Below, one piece after another: positions 1 to 6,689 of a stretch of 19,312 bases of DNA; position 1 is the stretch's first letter; each line of letters starts with the position of its first letter. The DNA lies in assembly GCA_016872075.1 (NCBI GenBank), contig VHBF01000002.1:1-19312 (forward strand), written 5' to 3'. The notes beneath the pieces were generated by a model that had not been told where the DNA came from, made no database searches, and saw only the letters and a program-made list of their open reading frames with translations. The position numbers were made by a program, and so were the translations under genes. The DNA is from Bacillota bacterium. GTDB lineage: Bacteria; Bacillota_I; Bacilli_A; RFN20; CAG-826.

Positions 1-1059
<1,059 letters not shown>

Positions 1060-1263
1060 TTACTTCTTCGCGTAACGTTTGTTGAAGCGATCAACACGAC
1101 CATCAATCTTGGTGTTACGATCTTTACCAGTAAAGAATGGGTGGCAGCTTGCGCATGTGTCAACCCGGACTTCATCTAGAATTGATCCCGCTTCGAAGGT
1201 ATTGCCGCAGCTAATGCAAGTGACTTTAACTTGCTTATAGTTTGGGTGGATGCCTTGTTTCAT
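1060..1263 (-). CDS. rpmE: Ribosomal protein L31, zinc-ribbon (type A) form
   Basis: A 67-residue component of the large ribosomal subunit that bridges to the small subunit. The two CxxC pairs, Cys16-Ile-Ser-Cys19 and Cys37-Ala-Ser-Cys40, mark the zinc-binding C+ form, as opposed to the zinc-free L31B made under zinc limitation in many bacteria. The motif CHPFFTGK after the second pair is typical of the family. The ATG at 1261-1263 has GGGAG 8 nt upstream. It is monocistronic: its own promoter-like sequence (1320-1348), a hairpin in the leader (1284-1304) and a strong terminator (1016-1048) surround it. Identity is very secure. Confidence 0.97.
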   Translation of the reverse strand: MKQGIHPNYKQVKVTCISCGNTFEAGSILDEVRVDTCASCHPFFTGKDRNTKIDGRVDRFNKRYAKK

Positions 1264-1283
1264 TGGATGTGCTCCCTTCCGCC

Positions 1284-1304
1284 TTAAATCGCATGTGGAT
1301 TTAA
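1284..1304 (-). promoter_or_regulatory. Hairpin in the rpmE leader
   Basis: A perfect 7-bp inverted repeat, TTAAATC (1284-1290) and GATTTAA (1298-1304), with a 7-nt loop, lies 8 nt upstream of the GGGAG ribosome-binding site of rpmE. A second inverted repeat, TTTAAAG/CTTTAAA (1300-1319), overlaps it but would be mostly upstream of the predicted transcription start. Such a hairpin could be an autogenous L31-binding site, but only the repeat itself is seen. Confidence 0.45.
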
Positions 1305-1319
1305 AGTAAGTGCTTTAAA

Positions 1320-1348
1320 ATATTAACATCCTTCAAGGTGTGTTGCAA
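1320..1348 (-). promoter_or_regulatory. Putative rpmE promoter
   Basis: On the minus strand, TTGCAA (1343-1348) and TAATAT (1320-1325) are separated by 17 bp, each 4 of 6 to consensus. The predicted start is near 1313. Confidence 0.45.
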
Positions 1349-1363
1349 CGAAAAAGAGCGGAT

Positions 1364-1391
1364 TTGTAAAAAAATAGTTAAGTTCTATAAT
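1364..1391 (+). promoter_or_regulatory. Putative promoter of the six-helix membrane protein gene
   Basis: A perfect TATAAT at 1386-1391 with TTGTAA at 1364-1369, spacing 16 bp. Predicted start is near 1398, just before the AGGAGG at 1404-1409. This also argues against the upstream ATG at 1390, which falls inside the -10 box. Confidence 0.6.
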
Positions 1392-1416
1392 GAGAGAAGT
1401 AAAAGGAGGGGTTTTT

Positions 1417-2106
1417 ATGAAATTAACCCTCAAACAACACTGGCTTACCTACGTGATTCTCGCCTATGGTTTACTGTTAACAGGTGTTTTAATTGAAAAA
1501 TTTGTTGCGGATTTCCTTTTAGACCCAACAGACGATTGGTGGCGTTTTTGGTATCTCTTTACTTATCAAACCAACGTTATGGTCGCCGCTTGGTCTGTGA
1601 CTTATGGTTTAGGAAAATTGTTTAACTGGGAAAGGGTGTTGAATTGGTTAACCAAGAAAATTGTTGTGATCATTATTACCGTCAACACATTGATTGTCTT
1701 TTTCATTGTGTTCTTTGTCTTGAATCCCGTTCTACAAGGTGAATGGAATCCGATTTCTAGCCTTTCAGAGTTGTTAAACCACAACCTATCTACCGTTTTG
1801 ATGAGCGTGGTTTTCTTGATGATCCCAGGAAATGGTGTGTTAAAGAATCAAACTGCGATCACCGTGTTGATTTATCCATTTGTGTATTTTATTTTTCACA
1901 CGATAATCGGTCTTAATTTCACCTTTAAAGACGGCGAACCAGCATTTAACTACGGTTTCGTGAATCCTAATAACTATGAAAGCTTATTTGTTTTTGTGGG
2001 TATTGTGGTCTTGCTGGTTTTAATTTTTGGCGCACTTGGATTTGGATTGATTAAACTCAAAAACAAACTGCATCCTGTCGTTGTAAAAAAAGCAGCTACG
2101 CGATAA
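1417..2106 (+). CDS. Six-helix integral membrane protein, Pr6Pr (FAR-17a/AIG1-like) candidate
   Basis: A 229-residue polytopic membrane protein with about six hydrophobic segments (roughly residues 8-28, 45-63, 74-102, 120-137, 145-165 and 187-212). The aromatic-rich YLFTYQTNVMV after the first helix, an HNLS segment before the fourth helix and YPFVYFIFHTIIG in the fifth resemble what I recall of the Pr6Pr/FAR-17a group, whose bacterial function is not established. A longer frame begins at 1390, but ATG 1417 is preferred because AGGAGG lies 7 nt before it and the 1390 ATG overlaps the -10 box. It is monocistronic on the plus strand and converges with the lipoprotein gene through a shared terminator. 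That it is a membrane protein is secure; the family name is tentative. Confidence 0.75.
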   Translation: MKLTLKQHWLTYVILAYGLLLTGVLIEKFVADFLLDPTDDWWRFWYLFTYQTNVMVAAWSVTYGLGKLFNWERVLNWLTKKIVVIIITVNTLIVFFIVFFVLNPVLQGEWNPISSLSELLNHNLSTVLMSVVFLMIPGNGVLKNQTAITVLIYPFVYFIFHTIIGLNFTFKDGEPAFNYGFVNPNNYESLFVFVGIVVLLVLIFGALGFGLIKLKNKLHPVVVKKAATR

Positions 2107-2115
2107 CGTCCAAAT

Positions 2116-2148
2116 GAAAAACCGGCCACAACTGATGACCGGTTTTTT
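2116..2148. terminator. Bidirectional intrinsic terminator between convergent genes
   Basis: AAAAACCGG (2117-2125) pairs with CCGGTTTTT (2139-2147) around a 13-nt loop. A T run follows on the plus strand and a shorter one on the minus strand, so it can serve both the membrane protein gene and the lipoprotein gene. Confidence 0.85.
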
Positions 2149-2159
2149 TAATTGATTAA

Positions 2160-2927
2160 TTAAGCGACAAAGCCTTCGTAGGTTGCTTTTTCTGAGTCAC
2201 TTAATAAATAGTTTGCGGGTACTAATAAGTCAGGATTTCTGAAGGTAATGGTAGCTTCATAAACTTTGTCGTTTCCTGATGCACCAATACTGATTTCACC
2301 TTCGTTTGTGCTGCTGGTAAAGGTGATAACTACATCTAAATCGGTTGGAACAAATCCTACGGTGTCTTCAAAGCTCGCTAGATCAAGAAAGTTACCCACA
2401 GGCAAGGTATACACTTTAACATCTTTGGTTTCTGGTTGACCACCAATTACAAGATTAGTAGCTTGGTTATTGATGATGGATTTTGTTTCTTCGGAGAAAA
2501 CTGAATTAGCAGTTTCAACCGCCTTATCAAACATGTTAAAAGAATCTGCTTCAAACGCATCAAAGACTTTATCAATTTGGTTTGGCGCGTTGGCAAATTC
2601 TCGTTTGGCAAATAAACCACCTTCAGCATAGTCGTAGACAATGGTTAGGGTTCTTGTGGTTTCAACACCTTCATTCGTTTCGGGTGAAACACTAACGAGT
2701 TTAATGCCGGTGCCAAAGAAATATGCTTCATAAGTTGTGGTTTTGCCATCTACTGATAAAACCGCTTCTACTTCGAAATTAGAGGTGATACGATTTTGAT
2801 TATCTAGGATTGGAAAGTACAAATCATTCATCGTATTGAATACATCTGAAAAATATGTTTGGGGGCCTAAGCAACCTGCCAGCACCAGTGTCGTCGCAAA
2901 TAAAGCTAACAATTTCTTCATATTCAT
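2160..2927 (-). CDS. Secreted lipoprotein of unknown function
   Basis: A 255-residue predicted lipoprotein. The N-terminus MNMKKLLALFATTLVLAGC has a lysine pair, a hydrophobic stretch and a lipobox LAGC with Cys19 as the expected lipidated residue; mature protein would be anchored to the outer face of the membrane. The rest is acidic, without further transmembrane segments, and looks beta-strand rich (for example alternating residues near EAVLSVDGKTTTYEAYF). I do not recognise a family. The first ATG (2925-2927) is chosen because AGGAG lies 7 nt upstream, the usual distance, whereas the second ATG would be 13 nt away. An extended -10 (2965-2973) precedes it and it converges with the plus-strand membrane protein gene. 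Confidence 0.85.
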   Translation of the reverse strand: MNMKKLLALFATTLVLAGCLGPQTYFSDVFNTMNDLYFPILDNQNRITSNFEVEAVLSVDGKTTTYEAYFFGTGIKLVSVSPETNEGVETTRTLTIVYDYAEGGLFAKREFANAPNQIDKVFDAFEADSFNMFDKAVETANSVFSEETKSIINNQATNLVIGGQPETKDVKVYTLPVGNFLDLASFEDTVGFVPTDLDVVITFTSSTNEGEISIGASGNDKVYEATITFRNPDLLVPANYLLSDSEKATYEGFVA

Positions 2928-2964
2928 CGTTTTTCTCCTTTTACCCTAAGGTATGGTCATATCT

Positions 2965-2973
2965 ATTAAACCA
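2965..2973 (-). promoter_or_regulatory. Putative extended -10 promoter of the lipoprotein gene
   Basis: On the minus strand TGGTTTAAT gives an extended -10 (TG-N-TTTAAT, hexamer 5 of 6). It lies between the terminator at 2997-3019 and the start codon at 2927. No convincing -35. Confidence 0.45.
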
Positions 2974-2986
2974 TATATTTAACAAC

Positions 2987-3019
2987 GCAAATAAAAAATT
3001 TCTTGGAAACCAAGAAATT
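2987..3019 (-). terminator. Intrinsic terminator on the minus strand with no recognised gene before it
   Basis: A perfect 10-bp stem, AATTTCTTGG and CCAAGAAATT (2997-3006 with 3010-3019), with a 3-nt loop. On the minus strand it is followed by TTTTATTTG; on the plus strand there is no T run, so it points leftwards. No coding gene ends to its right on that strand. It may end a small RNA or act as an attenuator in front of the lipoprotein gene. Confidence 0.6.
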
Positions 3020-3113
3020 AATTAACAATTGGCGCTGGTATCACATTCATTGAGAGCGGATCATTTGCCGATCAAAGAAAGAGAATGGTGATGAACAACC
3101 ATCCTTACCAGGC
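2990..3113 (-). ncRNA. Candidate structured RNA (small RNA or leader) upstream of the lipoprotein gene
   Basis: On the minus strand GCCTGGTA (3113-3106) can pair with TACCAGCGC (3040-3032) around a bulged base, closing a domain of about 65 nt. Inside, ATGGT/ACCAT forms a hairpin with an 8-nt loop, and GATC..GATC or CGG..CCG can form another. The terminator at 2997-3019 follows within 12 nt of the closing stem. This layout, a closed multi-branch domain followed by a terminator, suits a small RNA or a riboswitch. I could not match it to a known class, and I see no convincing minus-strand promoter, so this is only a candidate. Confidence 0.3.
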
Positions 3114-3189
3114 AGTCTTATTAAAGCACAATTCGTCAATTAGTGCTATCAAAATGCTGTAAACTTTCTGTAAAAGATTATTCGTTTCA

Positions 3190-3219
3190 ACTATCTTTTG
3201 ATAGTCACCCTTATCAAAA
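3190..3219 (+). repeat. Overlapping inverted repeats at the tldD promoter
   Basis: ACTATC-tttt-GATAGT (3190-3205) overlaps a second 8-bp inverted repeat, TTTTGATA (3196-3203) and TATCAAAA (3212-3219), with an 8-nt spacer. The two are mutually exclusive as hairpins. They cover the -35 region, which suits an operator better than a leader. A third TATCAAAA lies at 3147-3154. Confidence 0.4.
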
Positions 3220-3230
3220 CTTGTTAAAAT
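3202..3230 (+). promoter_or_regulatory. Putative tldD-tldE promoter
   Basis: TGTTAAAAT at 3222-3230 is an extended -10 (hexamer TAAAAT, 5 of 6), with TAGTCA (4 of 6) at 3202-3207, 17 bp away. The predicted start near 3237 leaves a leader of about 18 nt containing GGAGG (3244-3248). Confidence 0.55.
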
Positions 3231-3254
3231 GATTTTATTATTTGGAGGAATCTT

Positions 3255-4652
3255 ATGATTTCTAAAAAGTTAGCAAGCGTCTTACTTCTTGAAGCGACTG
3301 CCTCTGGGGCAGATTTCGCGGAAGTGTATTTAGAAGATACTTTAAGTTCAAACCTTTCCATGGAAAATGGAAAAATTGAAGAACGGGTCTCTACCAATGG
3401 TTTTGGTGTGGGTATTCGTGTTCTTAAAGGATTACAAAGTGCGTATGGATATACGTCAGACCTTTCTAAGAAGAGTTTGATGAAATTAGCACAAGATGTG
3501 GGGAAGGCTTTTTCTGGCCCACGCGTGTTAACCCTAGCACCTTTAGAAAAAGTTAAAGTAAAAGAAATCATCAATTTGTCTACGCAACCAATGGAAACGA
3601 TTTCAGTCAAACAAAAAATTGATTTGCTAAAAATGGTCAATGATACGATGGCAAGTTTTGATAAACGTATTGTGAGAACCAATGTTTACTTAAACGATAT
3701 GGTAAAGAATGTCACCATCTTCAACACGTTAGGTAGATATGTTGAAGACACACGTCGTCGTGCAAGACTATATATGATCGCGGTAGCGGCAGAAAACGGC
3801 AAAATTGAAAACTTTGGTGAAGGACCGGGTGCCAGTGATGGTTTCGATTTCTTTACTTCAAAAATTAAATTAAAAGAAATGGCGATTGAAACAGCTAAGA
3901 GCGCCATCTCCTTACTCGGTGCCGCGGAATGCCCGTCCGGCAAAATGCCTGTGGTGATTGGTAATGGTTTTGGTGGAGTTATTTTCCACGAAGCTTGTGG
4001 TCACCCATTCGAAGCATCAGCAGTATCGAAGAAACTTTCAGTCTTCTGGGATAAACTCGGTAAACAAGTAGCGAATCCAATTGTAAACGCAGTTGATGAC
4101 GGCACCATTCCTTTTGGTTGGGGTTCGACCAACGTCGATGATGAAGGTTTCCCGGCACAAAAAGTTCAATTAATTAAAGATGGTGTGCTCAATAGCTTCA
4201 TGATTGATCAATTTAATGGTCGCCGCATGAAAGCGGAACAAAACGGACACTCACGTAGACAAAACTATAAATTTGAACCAACTTCAAGAATGACCAACAC
4301 CTATATTGAAAATGGTCCTCATACCGTCGAACAAATTATTGCGGCAACCCAATATGGTTTGTATGCAAAGAAAATGGGTGGTGGATCTGTGAATCCAGCT
4401 ACAGGTGAATTTAACTTTACCGTTTCCGAAGGTTATATGATTCGGAATGGTAAGATTGCCGAAGCGGTTAAAGGTGCTGCGTTAGTTGGTAAGGGTGATG
4501 AAACCTTAGCCAAGATTGATATGGTCGCCAATGACTTAGCGAGAGCCCAAGGGATGTGTGGAGCTGCCTCAGGTAGCATTCCAACCGACGTAGGTCAACC
4601 AACCATTCGCGTGACTGAAATCACCGTTGGTGGTCGCCGAGGAGGACAATAA
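3255..4652 (+). CDS. tldD: TldD, zinc metalloprotease subunit
   Basis: The catalytic subunit of the TldD/TldE heterodimer, a cytoplasmic family U62/PF01523 protease that degrades unfolded or modified peptides and, in E. coli, matures microcin B17 and cleaves the antitoxin CcdA. At 465 residues it is close to the usual length. The HExxxH zinc motif is intact: His245, Glu246 and His249 in FHEACGHPFEA. The conserved C-terminal Cys that completes the zinc site is present as Cys435 in GMCGAASG, followed by VGQPTIRVTEITVGG, which closely matches the family. The ATG at 3255 has GGAGG six nt upstream. tldE starts one base after its stop codon, so the two are translated together. No peptide precursor gene was seen beside it. 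Confidence 0.95.
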   Translation: MISKKLASVLLLEATASGADFAEVYLEDTLSSNLSMENGKIEERVSTNGFGVGIRVLKGLQSAYGYTSDLSKKSLMKLAQDVGKAFSGPRVLTLAPLEKVKVKEIINLSTQPMETISVKQKIDLLKMVNDTMASFDKRIVRTNVYLNDMVKNVTIFNTLGRYVEDTRRRARLYMIAVAAENGKIENFGEGPGASDGFDFFTSKIKLKEMAIETAKSAISLLGAAECPSGKMPVVIGNGFGGVIFHEACGHPFEASAVSKKLSVFWDKLGKQVANPIVNAVDDGTIPFGWGSTNVDDEGFPAQKVQLIKDGVLNSFMIDQFNGRRMKAEQNGHSRRQNYKFEPTSRMTNTYIENGPHTVEQIIAATQYGLYAKKMGGGSVNPATGEFNFTVSEGYMIRNGKIAEAVKGAALVGKGDETLAKIDMVANDLARAQGMCGAASGSIPTDVGQPTIRVTEITVGGRRGGQ

Positions 4653-4653
4653 T

Positions 4654-5979
4654 ATGGCAAAGTTTGATGCATATTTTGCGTTAGCAAAAGAAAAAGGTGT
4701 CGAAGTTTTAGAACTTTATTACTCACGCGCCAAGTCATTAAGTTTCAAATTATATAATGCCCAAATTGAAGGTTATAAGCTTTCGGAAGATATTTCACTT
4801 TATGCTCGCGGCATATACAAAGGTAAGATTGGGTATGCCTCAACAGAAAAGATGACCAAAGAAACGCCTGAGTTCTTGGTCAATGAAATTATCATGAACG
4901 CTGGCACCGTTACCAAAGAAGAATTAGCGATTATTTTCAAAGGATCAGAAAAATATAAAAAGAAAAAAGTCTACAATCCTGAAATCGCTGAACTTTCAAT
5001 CGATGTTAAGAAGAAAAACCTATTTGAAATTGAACGTAAATTAAAAGCAGCAGATAAGCGCATCGCCCAAGTTGATGCTTGCAGCTATCAAGAACGCGAA
5101 TCAGAAGCAATGTTGTTGAACTCGTATGGTTTACAACTTAAACGCAAGAGTAACTACTACTATTACTATGCCGGGGTTCTTGCCATCCAAGGTGAAGAAC
5201 GGAAGAGTGAAGGTGATGTGCATTTCTCAAACGACCTTACCACATTCAATGTTGACACCTTCGTGAATAAAATTATCAGCAAAGCTTTAATTAAATTTGG
5301 TGGCACCCAATGCCCATCAAAGGATTACAAAACAGTCTTAGATAAAGAAGTGGTCGCTGATTTACTTTCTGCTTACTTGGACAACGCCTCTGCGGATGAA
5401 GTCCAAAAGAAAACCTCATTAATGATTGGTAAACTCAATCAACCAGTCGCGAGCAAAAAAGTGACCATCATGGAAATGCCTTTAAAGAAAAATGCTTTCT
5501 TTACTTATTTCGATGATGAAGGAGTTGCAACTTACAACAAAACCGTTGTGAAAAAAGGTGTCTTACAAACCTATTTCCATAACTTAAATACTGCCCACAA
5601 AGATGGGGTTCAAACCACAGGTAATGGTTATCGATCGGGTGGTAAAGTTGGCGTTGGATTTCAAAATATTGTCTTGAAACCAGGTCGTAAATCACTTGAA
5701 GAATTGTTTGCAAAAATTGGCGATGGTGTTTATATCACCGAAGTTATGGGTGTGCATGCTAGTTTAAACCCAACCTCTGGAAACTTCTCGTTGCAAGCGA
5801 ATGGTTTCATGATTGAAAATGGTAAACGTAGCACCCCATTAACCTTAATCACGGTTGCGGGTAACTTAATGGATATGTTTATGAACGTCAAAGAAGTCGC
5901 CAGTGATAATGAATTATTATCTTCTGGTTATGATGTCCCAAGCCTCTTCATTAAAAAACTTACCATTGCTGGTAAGTAA
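4654..5979 (+). CDS. tldE: TldE (PmbA), non-catalytic partner subunit of TldD
   Basis: The paralogous partner of TldD (PmbA in E. coli), needed to build the heterodimer whose cavity holds the zinc site. This 441-residue protein shares the fold but lacks HExxxH, as expected; the equivalent region reads FFTYFDDEGVATYNKT. The C-terminal FMIENGK and LTIAGK resemble the family ending. A longer frame opens at a TTG at 4627 inside tldD, but the ATG at 4654 is preferred: it has GGAGG 8 nt upstream in the tail of tldD, one base after the tldD stop. Transcription ends at a hairpin at about 6002-6030. Assignment is secure from sequence and pairing. Confidence 0.93.
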   Translation: MAKFDAYFALAKEKGVEVLELYYSRAKSLSFKLYNAQIEGYKLSEDISLYARGIYKGKIGYASTEKMTKETPEFLVNEIIMNAGTVTKEELAIIFKGSEKYKKKKVYNPEIAELSIDVKKKNLFEIERKLKAADKRIAQVDACSYQERESEAMLLNSYGLQLKRKSNYYYYYAGVLAIQGEERKSEGDVHFSNDLTTFNVDTFVNKIISKALIKFGGTQCPSKDYKTVLDKEVVADLLSAYLDNASADEVQKKTSLMIGKLNQPVASKKVTIMEMPLKKNAFFTYFDDEGVATYNKTVVKKGVLQTYFHNLNTAHKDGVQTTGNGYRSGGKVGVGFQNIVLKPGRKSLEELFAKIGDGVYITEVMGVHASLNPTSGNFSLQANGFMIENGKRSTPLTLITVAGNLMDMFMNVKEVASDNELLSSGYDVPSLFIKKLTIAGK

Positions 5980-6001
5980 TTTAATTTCTTAAATTAAAAT
6001 C

Positions 6002-6030
6002 AACCTATTCTTTCTTGGGTTGGTTTTTTC
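6002..6030. terminator. Intrinsic terminator between tldE and the small membrane protein gene
   Basis: CAACC (about 6002-6006) pairs with GGTTG around a 12-nt loop, followed on the plus strand by GTTTTTTC. The reverse reading is followed by ATTTTAATTT, so it may work both ways. It overlaps the last codons and the TAG stop (6005-6007) of the minus-strand gene. An AT-only inverted repeat, TTTAATTT/AAATTAAA, lies just before it. Confidence 0.65.
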
Positions 6031-6316
6031 TTTGTTTCAGTAAATAAATCATTAAAAAAGAAACAAGCGTGGAAAGGCCGCTACCAACGAAAGAATAAAT
6101 AATCAAGACGATGCCAATTAAATCACCCCAACTACCTGGTGTTTGTGAAGCGGTAACCATTAAAATGATTGCAAAAGTTACTCCAAATAACAAAATACCT
6201 AAGTTAGGTAAAATCGATAATCCTATCTTTTTTGTTTTCAAATAAAGGCGATAGACCCAATATTGAATACCTACGAACAAACCTAGTGCAACTAATAAAC
6301 CAAATAGTTCTTCCAT
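6005..6316 (-). CDS. Small membrane protein, paralogue of its upstream neighbour
   Basis: A 103-residue protein with three or four hydrophobic segments (about residues 3-22, 32-54, 64-92) and a basic, lysine-rich C-terminus. The sequence around PGSWGDLIGIVLI aligns with PGSWAGLGFIIPL in the preceding gene, and the spacing of the helices is alike, so the two are tandem duplicates. A YesK-like identity is possible but I cannot confirm it. The ATG at 6314-6316 has AAGGAG seven nt upstream, and only 15 bases separate it from the stop of its neighbour, so the two are cotranscribed. Function unknown. Confidence 0.8.
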   Translation of the reverse strand: MEELFGLLVALGLFVGIQYWVYRLYLKTKKIGLSILPNLGILLFGVTFAIILMVTASQTPGSWGDLIGIVLIIYSFVGSGLSTLVSFLMIYLLKQRKNQPKKE

Positions 6317-6331
6317 TGTTTTTCTCCTTGT

Positions 6332-6640
6332 TTAAGACTTCATTTTTGATTGAAGCAGCACATACATGATCACGGATATCCCTGAAGAAATGATCGTGGT
6401 GATAATAGTCATGATTAAGGGAATAATAAAGCCAAGTCCAGCCCAACTTCCAGGTTCACCTTGGGCAACAATCAAACCAACCACGGAAAATAAAACACCA
6501 ACACCCAACAACATAAGGTTGCCTAACACCACAATCTTCCATTGAAGTTTTTTCGCTAAATTCATATAAATAAGACTTTGCGTTATCGTGATGGCGAAAA
6601 ATGGTATCAGAAAAGGCACAAAGTTTTGAATAATTGACAT
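6332..6640 (-). CDS. Small membrane protein, first of a tandem pair
   Basis: A 102-residue protein with about three or four transmembrane segments (roughly residues 5-27, 36-58, 69-96). It carries the same PGSW turn (in GEPGSWAGLG) between the second and third hydrophobic blocks as the following gene, which marks them as paralogues. The ATG at 6638-6640 has AAGGAG 8 nt upstream. A TATAAT with a TTGGCG 16 bp upstream lies between this gene and the M50-like gene, so the pair may be transcribed separately as well as by read-through. Function unknown; YesK-like membership is a guess. Confidence 0.8.
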   Translation of the reverse strand: MSIIQNFVPFLIPFFAITITQSLIYMNLAKKLQWKIVVLGNLMLLGVGVLFSVVGLIVAQGEPGSWAGLGFIIPLIMTIITTIISSGISVIMYVLLQSKMKS

Positions 6641-6661
6641 CTTGTTGGCTCCTTAAATTAA

Positions 6662-6689
6662 ATTATAAACGAATTAGGAAAAACGCCAA
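6662..6689 (-). promoter_or_regulatory. Putative promoter of the small membrane protein pair
   Basis: Minus-strand TATAAT (6662-6667) with TTGGCG (6684-6689, 4 of 6) 16 bp upstream. The -35 lies in the last codons of the M50-like gene. Confidence 0.5.

Larger units (their letters stand above)
2928..3254. other. Gene-free stretch between the divergent lipoprotein and tldD genes
   Basis: About 327 bp with no supportable protein gene. It holds the lipoprotein promoter, the orphan terminator, the closed fold at 3032-3113, an imperfect hairpin AGCACAATT/AATTAGTGCT (3125-3147) and, next to tldD, a cluster of TATCAAAA and TTTTGATA repeats (3147-3219) overlapping the tldD promoter. A 25-codon frame at 3085-3162 lacks a ribosome-binding site. 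Confidence 0.7.

Noticed and set aside
1390..1416. Longer start (ATG 1390) for the six-helix membrane protein.
   Set aside because: This ATG overlaps the TATAAT -10 box, and the AGGAGG serves ATG 1417.
3032..3060. The minus-strand TACCAGCG recalls the 3' part of a TPP riboswitch.
   Set aside because: The other conserved TPP blocks (the CTGAGA and GAACCTGAT regions) are absent and the gene behind is not a thiamine gene, so the match is short and probably chance.
3085..3162. A 25-codon plus-strand frame (ATG at 3085) in the gene-free stretch.
   Set aside because: No ribosome-binding site, no recognisable similarity, and the frame overlaps the candidate RNA fold and a hairpin; length is expected by chance.
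4627..4653. Longer start (TTG 4627) for tldE inside tldD.
   Set aside because: The ATG at 4654 has a well-spaced GGAGG and directly follows the tldD stop.
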